DNA of 64,000 nt from JARBAU01 sp029237525. Its GTDB lineage: Archaea; Thermoproteota; Nitrososphaeria; Nitrososphaerales; Nitrososphaeraceae. The notes beneath the pieces were generated by a model. It was not told where the DNA came from. It made no database searches and saw only the letters and a program-made list of their open reading frames with translations. This document shows positions 27,879-38,014 of the stretch, one piece after another. The stretch spans positions 62,001-126,000 of the forward strand of contig DATBKT010000132.1 in the NCBI GenBank assembly GCA_036555705.1. The letters run 5' to 3'. The position numbers and the translations under genes are program-made. Position 1 is the stretch's first letter. Each line of letters opens with the position of its first letter.

Positions 27879-28682
27879 ACCGGGGTATTTGATTATGTGA
27901 CTATTTTACCTATCGTATTTTCACTTTATTCTGACCTTCGACATACTAACGAAGCAAATTTAACAATAATGAAAAACCTATTCGATAACAGTTAACCTTA
28001 ATCTAGAATAAAATAAGTTAATTCGCTTTAGCAAAGGTTATTTGACGTTGGTAGGACTAGTATTCAATAAATAGATTATTTGTTCAATTTAATTATTACT
28101 TCCAGTCTTTACTCTTCTTCTATTCAAGTGGTAGTGGAACTTGCCCTGATTCTGGTTGATGGATAGTTTTTGCTCATCGTATCATCCTAGCTTGCTTTTG
28201 CATTACAAGTTTCATGGTTATTTAATCGAGAATGCAATGATTTGCGTATTCGAAGTGTATACGACAATCACTTAGATCCGAATTCATGGACTACAAGTCG
28301 ATAATATATGTCCGAATAGAACTGTTAAGATCATGCACTTTAAAGAAACAAGGGACTGGAATTGATATTTCATGAATGGCATTGTTGTATCCATATATGA
28401 TTTTTGCTAGACCTATAGAACAACTGACAATGGTATGTAATTGTCAATTCCAAAAAGATAATGTAATTTAGTACTAAACTATTTATTCACTTTTCTGAAA
28501 ATTTCGGATAACCCTTAACTTTTCGTATATGTGTGGACAAATTAAAGTCAATAACGAATAGCATGAAACAGGCAAGACTATAATTTTTCGGTCATGACTG
28601 CATATCATGATTAGTACTTCCTGGACATGTAATCATCATCTGCTCCTTATCTTCATATTTCTTTAATTAGTGAATTACGCAC
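27879..28682. other. Long gene-free stretch between divergent genes
   Basis: 804 bp, AT-rich, without a gene, tRNA-like structure or long repeat that I could recognise. Confidence 0.45.
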
Positions 28683-29132
28683 ATGGATCACTTCCCAAAA
28701 CGAAGAAATTTAGATTTATATTTGAATATTTCAAAGTACTACTCAAGATTGGATAGAAAAGTGATCCTATCTTTTGGAATTGGAATTGGAATGATGTTCT
28801 TAGTGTATTTTGCCTTAACAGGTTCCCTTGACCGGCCCGTTATCAACCGAGTGCCGATTCCACCTGAGGCTGCAGTTTCAATTGTTATTACTCACAAGAG
28901 TTCAATGCATTTAAATCCAAATGATTTCGCAGTCGGTTACGTCTACATTAAGGGAAATGGTGACTTTTATGAATCGAATGAAAATTCGAATTCCGTAGGA
29001 CTATACCTAGGCACTGCTTCTTCTACAATCAGTGGTGGCAATTACTTTGCTTGGAAAGTTGAAAACAAGGTAGACGGTTCAAAGTACTTTATAGAGCCCA
29101 TAGACGGCGATATTATCTCTCAATCTAAGTAG
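28683..29132 (+). CDS. Membrane-anchored protein of unknown function
   Basis: 149 residues. A basic N-terminus (about 1-25) precedes one transmembrane segment (about 26-46). The remainder should face outside and is beta-rich, with VSIVITHKSSMHLNPNDFAVGYVYIKG and a repeated Ser/Asn-rich segment. No cysteines or catalytic motif. ATG 28683. Not recognised. Confidence 0.65.
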   Translation: MDHFPKRRNLDLYLNISKYYSRLDRKVILSFGIGIGMMFLVYFALTGSLDRPVINRVPIPPEAAVSIVITHKSSMHLNPNDFAVGYVYIKGNGDFYESNENSNSVGLYLGTASSTISGGNYFAWKVENKVDGSKYFIEPIDGDIISQSK

Positions 29133-29567
29133 CTAGATATAGCATTGCGATTGCACATCTTTGTATGTGAAATTATTATCATGTTAGAACTTTGTACTTC
29201 GAATCGACTCGGACAAATATTGTTATTCGATTTACTTTATTTCTAGGCTAATTCTTTGGCTGTGGTAAATAGATGTATTTTTCTTTGACTTGGACCCGTT
29301 TCGCAACTATCTAATACCGCATTTTATGTTACTAACTAAAAGTCACAGTAAATTATGCTCAAAGGTAAAACTGACAATATTGAAGATATTAGTATGATTT
29401 CTTCAGTCTAGGCCAAAACAGATTTGTCATATTCATCATATCCGGACATACGACATGCTCATATAAATCGTCTAAATGACTGTTCACATTTGTTGTTAAT
29501 TAATATTAGAGACAGTACTATAGCTTAACTTCATTTCTGCATCTCGTAGTGGTGATAGTAATTCGGA
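29133..29567. other. Gene-free stretch
   Basis: Nothing recognised in 435 bp. Confidence 0.4.
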
Positions 29568-29897
29568 TTGAAGAATAAGAGAAAAAAAGGAAAAATTGCC
29601 TCTTCAGGAGTATTTACAGATGAGCAATTGAACTATTTTTTGACAACTCTGAAAAATGAATCTGACTACCCTAAGGTCAGAAATCTGCAAAAGTTGCTAA
29701 CTCCAAGATTGAAACTGGATACGATTAACTCAATTCTGAGATATTTAAAAAATTTAAAGCAAATAGAGATAGATCTTGATGGAAACATAATTTGGATAAA
29801 GGAACAATTAGTAAACGATCATCTTAGCCTAGCAGATGCTGCGAACATTTCTCAGGAATTTAAGGAGTACTACTCTAAAATAGAAGAAAGGAAATGA
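29568..29897 (+). CDS. Small helical protein, possible winged helix
   Basis: 109 residues from a TTG start at 29568. A Lys-rich beginning (MKNKRKKGK) is followed by helices (DEQLNYFLTTLKNESDYPKV, then a helix around residues 40-70) and a beta-like turn (IEIDLDGNIIWIKE) that could be a wing. The C-terminus is helical and acidic/basic mixed. DNA binding is possible but unproven. Confidence 0.55.
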   Translation: MKNKRKKGKIASSGVFTDEQLNYFLTTLKNESDYPKVRNLQKLLTPRLKLDTINSILRYLKNLKQIEIDLDGNIIWIKEQLVNDHLSLADAANISQEFKEYYSKIEERK

Positions 29898-30181
29898 ACT
29901 TTTCGAATTGTCACAAGCGCTTTTCGCCAGTTGTAACCTTTATAATCGTAATACTCTGGGATTAAACACCTCTTCACGGGAATTATTCGTCTACTAATGG
30001 TACGTTGTAATAGGATCCAAATGAATTATCTTTATATATCGTAGGTAGTACGAAGTTGGATGACTCTAGTGTTGAAGTTGATCCAAATCATTAGTGGTTC
30101 TTTACGATCATCCTACAAGCCCTAAAAAGTGTCCGAATTAGATAATTTAATTAGTCATGTCATATTATTAGGGTTGAACCA

Positions 30182-30478
30182 TTGACTAAATCTAACAACG
30201 ACTCTGCAATGCTTTTTAAACCTTTCTTAATAGCCGGCATAGTTATATTGGCCTTTGGAATAGTTTGTATTTGGATTGGAATTAGCTTCATTTCCATTAA
30301 GGAAGAGGCTGATGGATTCAAAATTATTGGCTTACGGTTTATTGTGGGAGGCATAGTTTCAATAGCTCTCGGTTTTATCGCCAAGCATTTCTTATTGATA
30401 AAGTATTTGTGGAAACAAAGAGTTTGGTCAAGAAATAGGTCAGAAGAAAACAACTTTTCTAATTGGTACAGACCATGA
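30182..30478 (+). CDS. Small two-helix membrane protein
   Basis: 98 residues from TTG 30182 (an in-frame ATG nine codons on is possible). Two transmembrane segments at about 13-35 and 51-73 are separated by a short KEEADGFK loop, with a basic C-terminus. The opposite-strand frame here is a shadow. Family unknown. Confidence 0.5.
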   Translation: MTKSNNDSAMLFKPFLIAGIVILAFGIVCIWIGISFISIKEEADGFKIIGLRFIVGGIVSIALGFIAKHFLLIKYLWKQRVWSRNRSEENNFSNWYRP

Positions 30479-30710
30479 ACATTTTTACATAAAAGTCCAT
30501 TAATACTTACAACATAAGTCAAACTTCTTTTAAACCCAACCAAGTTTGATCTTGATGCTAAGGTAGAAATAAATCAGCGACTTTACGATAATGAAAAGCC
30601 TATTCTTAGTTATTCTCCTCATTCTCATAAGGCGGTATCTGATAAGAGATAATCGCATACATGTTACACTATGTATATCTTGCTCTATTAATGTATCTGC
30701 ATACTACCCC

Positions 30711-31175
30711 TTACGATCTAATGAATCTATTGTGCTTTCGGATTAGTCCCTGTTCTTGTTCATTAGTAACTGAACTTAAATCGATAATGGAATAACTGCA
30801 ATAAAAGTTTATAGGAAATGCTTCGAAAGAAGATATTTCTTCCTCATGTCTTAGAAGGTCTTGAATCCTTGAAAGAGGATGGAAAAAATTTCCCATGTCT
30901 GCGACAACCCTTATCCCATTTTTGCATAGTTTGGCTTTCCGAGTAAGCAACATTCTAAGCATTATCGTGATTCCCACAAACTCATTTTTGATATTAAACC
31001 AAGCCCTTTTCGAATCTACGATCACGAGGGAACCATCAGCTTTATGCATCTCAATAAATTTAATGTTCCTCTTAAGAATCTCAAATATCTTGTCGGCAGG
31101 TTCATAATGCGTCAAGATCAGGATAATCTCATTTGAGGAGAATGAACTTTTACAGTAATTTGTGATTATGTCCAT
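30711..31175 (-). CDS. MEDS/DcmR-like sensory domain protein
   Basis: 154 residues. The order of elements matches the MEDS (DcmR sensory) fold: a central strand-helix LVIVDSKRAWF, then GIRVVADMGNFF, a helix LLRHEEEIS, and a final strand INFYCSYSI followed by a helix ending LIRKHNRFI. Such domains are thought to sense small molecules. Here the domain stands alone without an HTH or kinase. Start ATG 31175; the frame is open for a further 27 codons upstream without a canonical start. Confidence 0.65.
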   Translation of the reverse strand: MDIITNYCKSSFSSNEIILILTHYEPADKIFEILKRNIKFIEMHKADGSLVIVDSKRAWFNIKNEFVGITIMLRMLLTRKAKLCKNGIRVVADMGNFFHPLSRIQDLLRHEEEISSFEAFPINFYCSYSIIDLSSVTNEQEQGLIRKHNRFIRS

Positions 31176-31342
31176 ATGATCTACAATATCTGAATAAGCG
31201 ATAATATTATGTTCTATTTCTCTTCGCGTGGTAGATGCGTTATTATGTATTTATATATTCATTCTATTCATATGTAAAAATTTCTTGGTAAAAGTTTAAT
31301 TGATAAGTATTATTAGATGCCAATTCGTACTATTAACAATAA

Positions 31343-32725
31343 ATGAATCTTAGGGTAAATCGTGCTATTGATTCCAATATGAAAGATGTCGTATCTGATC
31401 TTCAAAATCTCATTAAGCAGTCAAGCATTACTTATGATAAGCAAAATCTAACTAAATGCGCACAGCTTGTGGCAAGTATTATGACTAAATCTAATTTCAA
31501 GACAGAGTTAATTTATTTAAGTGAAAATGAAAAAGATGGAGTGCCTCCTATAGTCTATGGAGAGGTTAAATCGCGATCAAATCCTTCAGGAAAGACTATC
31601 TTATTTTATAACCATTATGATGTTCAGCCTGTTGGACCTATCGAATTATGGAATTCCGCAGATCCTTTCAGTGGCCATGTTGAGGGTAACTATATTTTTG
31701 GTCGTGGTGCATCAGACGACAAAGGCGAGCTAATTTCTCGAATTAAGGCCGTTGAATATCTTTTAAAGGAGACGGGCGATGTTCCATGTGATGTAAAGTT
31801 TATCGTGGAGGGGGAAGAAGAATTAGGAAGTTTACATATCCTGGACTTTCTTACTAAATATAAGAAGAAGTTTGCTTGTGATTGCATAATTTGGGAATTT
31901 GGCACCGTAGATTCGAATGATACCGCAATCATACATTTAGGATTGAAGGGAATATTGAGTGTTGATTTGATCGCAACGGGTCCCTCTCATGACATTCACT
32001 CAAGCTTAGCAGTCTTGGTAGAAAACCCAGCTTGGTTATTAGTGCGAGTTTTAGGGACAATCTGTGACAATAGCGGAAATATTCTGATAAAAGATTGGTT
32101 TAAAAATGTGAAACCCACGACGGATGAAGAGATCAGCGCAATAGCTAATGAGCAGTTTGATGTAGACAAATTTAAAACTGAATACGGAGTACTGAAATTT
32201 ACAAATAATCTGGAGGGAGCTCAATTAAGAAAGGCATTAATTGAAATGCCGACTTGTAATATCTGTGGTATTACATCCGGCTACACGGGTCAAGGTAGTA
32301 AGACAGTATTACCGGCAAAAGCGATTGCAAGGGTAGAATTTAGATTAGTCCCTGACATGGATCCGGCAACACAATTCGCTCGACTTCAGACTCATTTATT
32401 TGAAATGGGATTCGGTGATTCCATAGATTTGAGGATGATTGATGGCGAGATGCCTTCGAGAACATCAATAAATGACCCATTTGTAAAGATAGTTAAAAGA
32501 GCTGCATTTGATGCATTTGGAAATGCAGTGATTAGTGTTTCTTCTGCAGGCTCAGGTCCGATGTATAATTTTAAGAAAGTACTAGGAGCACCATGTGTTT
32601 GTATAGGGGGATCTTATATATATAACAAGTCACATTCTCCGAACGAGTTCGCTAGACTGGATCTAATTAATAAGGCAACTAAATGCATGGCGAATATAAT
32701 ACAAGCTTGTGGTTTTGTTGGTTAG
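31343..32725 (+). CDS. M20 family metallopeptidase (dipeptidase/deacylase-like)
   Basis: 460 residues, a zinc-dependent amidohydrolase of the CNDP/ArgE/DapE superfamily. Metal-site signatures: HYDVQPVGP (His91, Asp93), GRGASDDKG (Asp125 region) and EGEEELGS (catalytic Glu and ligand near 158-160). The dimerisation insert follows (about 200-320), with a C-terminal SHSPNEF ligand loop. Substrate could be a dipeptide or N-acylated amino acid; M20 members with this HYDVQP signature are usually carboxypeptidase/dipeptidase-like. ATG 31343. No partner genes. Confidence 0.92.
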   Translation: MNLRVNRAIDSNMKDVVSDLQNLIKQSSITYDKQNLTKCAQLVASIMTKSNFKTELIYLSENEKDGVPPIVYGEVKSRSNPSGKTILFYNHYDVQPVGPIELWNSADPFSGHVEGNYIFGRGASDDKGELISRIKAVEYLLKETGDVPCDVKFIVEGEEELGSLHILDFLTKYKKKFACDCIIWEFGTVDSNDTAIIHLGLKGILSVDLIATGPSHDIHSSLAVLVENPAWLLVRVLGTICDNSGNILIKDWFKNVKPTTDEEISAIANEQFDVDKFKTEYGVLKFTNNLEGAQLRKALIEMPTCNICGITSGYTGQGSKTVLPAKAIARVEFRLVPDMDPATQFARLQTHLFEMGFGDSIDLRMIDGEMPSRTSINDPFVKIVKRAAFDAFGNAVISVSSAGSGPMYNFKKVLGAPCVCIGGSYIYNKSHSPNEFARLDLINKATKCMANIIQACGFVG

Positions 32726-33048
32726 TTCTTCGTTCAAGATTTATTCAGAATCGTATTGACCCTAGAATTATTAACTGCATAATGTTCGATATTATAGTTT
32801 GGTAACTTTAATGTTCATTTCTTTTGTCAAACCCATTATTGCCATCCTAGCCGTGCTCTAAGCTGCGATATAAATTCATGGTCTTATGATATCGCCTGCG
32901 ACTGTTGTCTGGTCTGGTGGTTCCATCAATGAAGAAAAACGGATTTTAAATACCTTGTGAAAATAAGTATTCACTTTGGACGATTTTATTATTGTCTTTT
33001 CGTAGACTGACAATTATCGATTCTTGGACAATGGCTCTCTTCTACATA
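32726..33048. other. Gene-free stretch between convergent genes
   Basis: Nothing recognised beyond AT-rich sequence. Confidence 0.4.
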
Positions 33049-33852
33049 CTAAGCAACTTGTAGCACTGTTTCATAAATCGCAACAAGGTGATTCGTATTC
33101 AGTCCTTTAGCCGAAGACCCTGTTGATTTACCAGCATCGTCATATGTTAAAGATATGAGGAGCAAGTAGTTGTTTGGATGAGTATCGACGCCAACAAGTA
33201 ACTTGTTATTTGCGAAAGCCTTTTTCATATTCTTTCCATGTTCTACATTAAAACTCGATATCGGTTTCCCTACAGTTTTAATCTGTGATAGCGTACCGTT
33301 CACATCTACATTAGCTTTCAGTAATTCTGCTTTTGCTGTAGTTGGCATAGTTCCACCGCTAATCTGAATTCCTATTGTGTCGTTCGGCTTAACACTCAAT
33401 GAATTTAGAGCTACCGTGGCACCAGTGCCGCTCGAGAAATTACCAAGAAAGAAACCATTAGTAATAATGCCCATAAGTTGCGTGGGCCTGATAGCCTTCC
33501 AAGTAAGACGACCCTCAGTTTGACTTTGTAAAGATTCATTTTGAATAATCTTAACCTTAGGAATCGTAATTCCTGTGACGTTTCGTGTCAAGTGGCCATA
33601 ACTTGTGCTATCCAAGGTACAGTTACAAGTGTTATTCGTACCGACTCTTTGTGCAAAAGCAGGTTTAATTAACAAATTCAAAGACGGCTCGATCGGCGCG
33701 AAGGAAAGATGAAAATGATTTGCCGTTGGAATTCCAGGCAATATCTGAATCACTAGGCATGTAACCAAGAACGCAGCGAAGCATCTTCCTTTGGCAAGCC
33801 TTGCCTTTGAATTCCTTTGAAAATTGAGTTTAATTGAATTTGGCATCCACAA
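33049..33852 (-). CDS. Exported protein of unknown function
   Basis: 267 residues. A basic N-terminus and hydrophobic stretch (about 20-40) are followed by a second hydrophobic patch ending IKPAFAQ, a good signal-cleavage site, and then CNC near the mature start. The mature part is beta-rich (TGATVALNSLSVKPNDTIGIQIS). It has a DDAGKSTGSSAKG loop but no motif I know. It opens a run of exported proteins on the same strand up to 37.9 kb. Confidence 0.7.
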   Translation of the reverse strand: MWMPNSIKLNFQRNSKARLAKGRCFAAFLVTCLVIQILPGIPTANHFHLSFAPIEPSLNLLIKPAFAQRVGTNNTCNCTLDSTSYGHLTRNVTGITIPKVKIIQNESLQSQTEGRLTWKAIRPTQLMGIITNGFFLGNFSSGTGATVALNSLSVKPNDTIGIQISGGTMPTTAKAELLKANVDVNGTLSQIKTVGKPISSFNVEHGKNMKKAFANNKLLVGVDTHPNNYLLLISLTYDDAGKSTGSSAKGLNTNHLVAIYETVLQVA

Positions 33853-34505
33853 ATTTGCTCTATAATTGTCGTAATGTTGCAGGACTATAAATTCACTACG
33901 GTTAAATAATCCGAAAATTTACTAAAAGTATTCTTACTATCTGTATATGAGAATTATCCAGTATCTATCGTTACCCCCATTTACCGGTTTCGTTAAGAGC
34001 AATCGGGATACCGCTGCGTTATACAGGTAATTATCTAGTACTTATAACTGTGTCCCTGATGGAAAAATAATCAATATAATTTAATTTCGATAACAATTTT
34101 GATAAAATGAGGAGTATATTTTTGTAATTTTTGAATGATGATCTTGTTTATGCCATAATGTTGTAAAATTAATTAATGGTACCAACAATGCTCCAATTCC
34201 CCTTTTTTTGGCAAGGTGTAAGTAAATGCTGCAAGTACTTTGGACATATCGCATAGCCACGTTCGACCACGTTAGATCGAAGGTGGTCCAATAGTATCTG
34301 GCACACTGAAAGCGCATCTTGGTATTCTTCGCATATTAAAAAGGAGACTGACCTGATTTACACTTGTACTAAATGCAATTATCTCGAGAAATTCAACTAA
34401 GACATGCAATCAACTAAGATTATTGCAGCTATTAATTCATAACAAAAGAGAACAGAGAAAAGTCAGAAAGGAATTTTAATGCCTCTTTCAACTACGAAGT
34501 ATGAA
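33853..34505. other. Gene-free stretch
   Basis: 653 bp. A 78-codon minus-strand frame (34081-34317) lacks protein character. No repeat or RNA recognised. Confidence 0.4.
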
Positions 34506-35840
34506 CTAGAGTATTGGAATTATTTTATATATGGTTCCTCTACCGAGCGAAACTACATACAGATATCCGTCAGGACCAACTTCCATATCTGATATACCGC
34601 CAAAATTAGACCCAAAAATCAGTCCGCTTGTTTCGTTATCTGTGTCGGCCACTCTATCAATAAGCGGACCATGTAGTGCTAGACTTGTTCTATTTGCGTC
34701 AAGCTCAAAGTGAAATATTCTACCATGGTGAATATCGGATACGAAAATATCATTCTCGTAATTTTTCCCCAGTTTTGAAGAGTTAAAGAACAGTATCTTG
34801 GTAGGACCTGTTGTATCATGCCATGTAAACTCAGGATCACTATATTTCCCTTTACCGCTAAAGGTAACTAACTGAGAATAGTCGAAATCCGGAGGAGCTT
34901 TTCCCTGCACTTGCACCCAACCACTATTGAATCCCGGATTCACTACATTAATTTCATCATCGGAGCCAGCTCCATTTTCAGTGTCCCACAATATATTGGT
35001 CAAGGGGTCAAAACTTAAACCAAAAGTGTTACGAATGCCGTATGCGTAATACTTGTTTAAAGGATTCTCAGCCCCTAGGATTCCATTTCCTACATGTTTT
35101 CCATCCTGAGTAATTCTAAGTATTCCTCCAGTGCCATCGGCTGGGCCCCCGTCTGCCACATTCTGTGCTTGACTACTGTGGCCATCTACATCTCCTATAG
35201 GAACGTACAAATTATTGTCTGGACCAATTATTATAGAACCAGCATTGTGTCGTGGTCCTGGATTAGCGGGTAGATCCAAGACAAGTTTCGGATTAATTAG
35301 TTTCCCATCAACATACTCGTATCTGTAAACACGGTTTGCCACGGACGTACCACCATCAGTATGAGCTCTAGTCGAAGGGTTTGTATTTTCAGTAAAATAC
35401 AAAAATACGTTCTTGTGTCCACTGCTATTATTAGCAACGGCTATGCCAAGCATTCCCCTCTCAACTTGAGATTCAACATTTGCCTTTAGGAGCGGAGTGC
35501 TCAGTAACTTCCCATTTAGTATTCGCTCTACAGTTCCCTTTGCCTTCTCAAGAACGAGAATGTCGTTATTTCCTACGAATGCCATCGTTGTGGGAAGGCT
35601 TAAACCGCTTACCACTTTTTCTACTTTCAGATGTGAATCCTTTAATGTAGGTTCTCCGGAATTGTGTGCAAACAATGAACCTGGTATCTCCATAACTCTT
35701 GCAGGTACGTTGCTCGTAGAATTTACAATGTTACCCTGTGCTAGTGTTAGCTGATATTTCAAAGGAAGTGTAATGTTCAAACCTATAGACGCCAAGATAA
35801 TAACACCAAATAACAGGAACAGGCTCATTCGCATTTCCAA
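34506..35840 (-). CDS. Exported PQQ-type sugar dehydrogenase-like beta-propeller (sGDH/YliI family)
   Basis: 444 residues with an N-terminal signal sequence (about 5-30). The mature part matches the glucose/sorbosone dehydrogenase fold: VEKVVSGLSLPTTMAF, ILVLEKAKGTVERI, RGMLGIAV, PGPRHNAGSIIIGPDNNLYVPIGD, YAYGIRNTFGLSFDP, ENGAGSDDEINV, and DMEVGPDGYLYVVSLGRGTIYKI. PQQ-dependent oxidation of a sugar or aldose is the family activity. Whether this archaeon makes PQQ or uses the protein otherwise is unknown. Exported to the outside. Confidence 0.85.
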   Translation of the reverse strand: MEMRMSLFLLFGVIILASIGLNITLPLKYQLTLAQGNIVNSTSNVPARVMEIPGSLFAHNSGEPTLKDSHLKVEKVVSGLSLPTTMAFVGNNDILVLEKAKGTVERILNGKLLSTPLLKANVESQVERGMLGIAVANNSSGHKNVFLYFTENTNPSTRAHTDGGTSVANRVYRYEYVDGKLINPKLVLDLPANPGPRHNAGSIIIGPDNNLYVPIGDVDGHSSQAQNVADGGPADGTGGILRITQDGKHVGNGILGAENPLNKYYAYGIRNTFGLSFDPLTNILWDTENGAGSDDEINVVNPGFNSGWVQVQGKAPPDFDYSQLVTFSGKGKYSDPEFTWHDTTGPTKILFFNSSKLGKNYENDIFVSDIHHGRIFHFELDANRTSLALHGPLIDRVADTDNETSGLIFGSNFGGISDMEVGPDGYLYVVSLGRGTIYKIIPIL

Positions 35841-36068
35841 CTTATTACTTAAATTCGGACTTTATTATTAAATGCATCTCAGATGTTTTCAATTTTAATG
35901 TGTACTAGAAACACTGGGTTAACTTCTATAGGGTATCTAAATGTAAAAGAGAAAAAAACGACGAATAATTTGCCTGAGGATTGATCAACTGCATTTCATA
36001 GTGTGCAAGGTCTAAGAAAAGAAGGGCGGATTCGGAGATAATTGTATGGTTCTCTAAATTTCGTGGGT

Positions 36069-36923
36069 CTACCTGCCTGTTGAGAAATATTGGACTCTAC
36101 TATTTCCACCATCGACAACATATACAATACCCTTGGGATCGACAGTGATTCCTATCGGACTTTCGAACTGGCCATCGCCACTACCAGCAGATCCCCATTT
36201 TGTTATAAAGTTTCCATTGCTATCAAACTTTTGAACTCGATCATTGCCCCTGTCTACAACAAATACATTATTTGCTTTATCTACGGCAACATCTGCCGCA
36301 TTTATAAACTGGCCATCGCCACTACCAGCAGATCCCCATTTTGTTATAAAGTTTCCATTGCTATCAAACTTTTGGATTCGGTTATTCTCACCTAAATCAG
36401 CCACATAGACATCTCGTTTGGAATCAACGCCAATTCCACTCGGGTTTATAAACTGCCCATCGGATAATCCCGTTGAGCCCCATGAAGTAATGAAAGTTCC
36501 GTTATTAGTGAATTTCTGAACTGCTGTCTCAGCGTTTCCTAAGTCAGTTACATATATGCTGTCATTAGAATCAGCTGCGAGCTGGGCAGGATTGGTAAAA
36601 GCTCCAGGCCCAAAGCCTAGGTTTCCCCATGAAGTAATGAATGTTCCGTTATTAGTGAATTTCTGTATTTTATTACTGACTCCTGTGAAATCTCCCACAT
36701 ACACATTTCCATTGGAATCCGCAGTTATGCCACCTGGCTGAGAAAACATGCCGTGGCCTATACCTTTTGATCCCCATTTTCCTACAAAGGAATACTGCTC
36801 CGGGCCAGCTGAGTATACCTGGTGAGTAGTTATAATTCCCAATATGAGAAAGCTAATTAGAACCGAACCGCATAGATAGATGCAAAAACCGCTAATTTTA
36901 GGATTTTTCTTTTGCTCTAGCAT
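36069..36923 (-). CDS. Exported NHL-repeat beta-propeller protein
   Basis: 284 residues with a signal anchor (about 14-36) and about five NHL repeats of 47-49 residues, each with a GQF-P-GI-VD--G-VYV-D---R-QKF pattern. The last two repeats are nearly identical in DNA, as are two others. NHL propellers bind proteins, RNA or ligands; as an exported protein a structural or adhesive role is more likely. No catalytic motif. Same strand as its exported neighbours. Confidence 0.88.
   Translation of the reverse strand: MLEQKKNPKISGFCIYLCGSVLISFLILGIITTHQVYSAGPEQYSFVGKWGSKGIGHGMFSQPGGITADSNGNVYVGDFTGVSNKIQKFTNNGTFITSWGNLGFGPGAFTNPAQLAADSNDSIYVTDLGNAETAVQKFTNNGTFITSWGSTGLSDGQFINPSGIGVDSKRDVYVADLGENNRIQKFDSNGNFITKWGSAGSGDGQFINAADVAVDKANNVFVVDRGNDRVQKFDSNGNFITKWGSAGSGDGQFESPIGITVDPKGIVYVVDGGNSRVQYFSTGR
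36166..36374 (-). repeat. 68-bp identical direct repeat pair inside the NHL gene
   Basis: 36166-36233 and 36307-36374 are identical over 68 bp, 141 bp (47 codons) apart. A second pair, 36478-36518 and 36625-36665, is 41 bp with one mismatch at 147-bp spacing. They encode corresponding parts of successive propeller blades. Confidence 0.92.
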
Positions 36924-37266
36924 GAATTGGGATTGGACTCTTCCGTATATAAAAAATTAACTATCAAAAATAACATTTCATCTGATAAATGATGCTAACG
37001 ACCTCCAACAGCTTACTCCTGGTGGAACCTTCATCTGAAAGTATTCGGATACTTAGTTCGTTTGCAGAACCATGTGCTTGTACCGCATTGAATACTGAGA
37101 ACAAAGTCGGGATATTTTCGCTAAAGGCTCGAATATAATGATGTTGAGATTCGGCAAAACTTGAGTAGTAGAGCTCAATTAGGGATTCTGACTGATTTTT
37201 ATAGTATCCATGTGTTGTCGTGAAGGAAAAAATGACGAAAAAGATAGGTGTGATCTAGATGTGGGG
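36924..37266. other. Gene-free stretch
   Basis: Nothing recognised. The plus-strand frame running into the next gene is antisense. Confidence 0.4.
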
Positions 37267-37893
37267 TTAGTGACTTGCTCCTCTAGGCGACATTGGTCTG
37301 ATTTGAGGATTGACCTCAAACCCGAAAATTGGAGTACTTCCATAATGATTCTTAATTTTAATTGGATCCATCCATACGCTTATCACATTATTTCCAAGGA
37401 ACTTGATGCTCACTGGAATATCAGTAATCGGCCCATTTCTCATACTTGCAGTAACCGTGCCATTGAATTCCTTTGTATTATTACTCGGGGATGTGACTTT
37501 CAATAATTTGAAGTTGGTGATTGTGTGAGAATGTAAGGCAGATCCATTTACCATGACCATTCTAAGTGCTGCATCAAATACTGGGGTAAACGATTGGTTG
37601 CCCTGTTCAGTGGTGGAGTTCGATAATGCATTTAATAGATTTGATTTCCAGTGTCCGGAAAGAACCCATTCCGGCTTGCCGGCCTTATCAAGTTGAACAC
37701 TTGAAATAGTACCGAACTTGTAATGGCCTTCTCCGATGGGGTACCCAGGTTGTGCAAATGCCGTCATCCAATTCATTGAACCAATGACAACGACGATTCC
37801 AAATGTCGTGACGAGTAAAGTAGCAACGGTGACCATAGTTAATGATTTATTGGTAGATGTATTCGAGCATTTATTTCTCCTCTCTGTTGACAT
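37267..37893 (-). CDS. Exported protein of unknown function
   Basis: 208 residues. A basic, Asn/Ser/Thr-rich beginning precedes a transmembrane/signal segment (about 20-41) and a probable cleavage site at TAFAQ. The mature part is beta-rich with VLSGHWKSNL, SALHSHTITNFKL and a FNGTVTASMRNGPITDIPVSIKF stretch. Similar proteins recur in soil ammonia oxidisers to my recollection, but without assigned function. Confidence 0.7.
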   Translation of the reverse strand: MSTERRNKCSNTSTNKSLTMVTVATLLVTTFGIVVVIGSMNWMTAFAQPGYPIGEGHYKFGTISSVQLDKAGKPEWVLSGHWKSNLLNALSNSTTEQGNQSFTPVFDAALRMVMVNGSALHSHTITNFKLLKVTSPSNNTKEFNGTVTASMRNGPITDIPVSIKFLGNNVISVWMDPIKIKNHYGSTPIFGFEVNPQIRPMSPRGASH

Positions 37894-38014
37894 CAGATAT
37901 CATTATTGACTATGCGTGCTTTATACCTAACTAATACTCAATCTAGAATGAAAATTTGATTATTTTTCAGATGTATTACTTGTGAATAGATATTTCAAGG
38001 AGCTCCTCTTTTAT

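Noticed and set aside
34081..34317. 78-codon minus-strand frame
   Set aside because: Rich in Cys, Trp, His and Tyr without spacing; appears to be chance.
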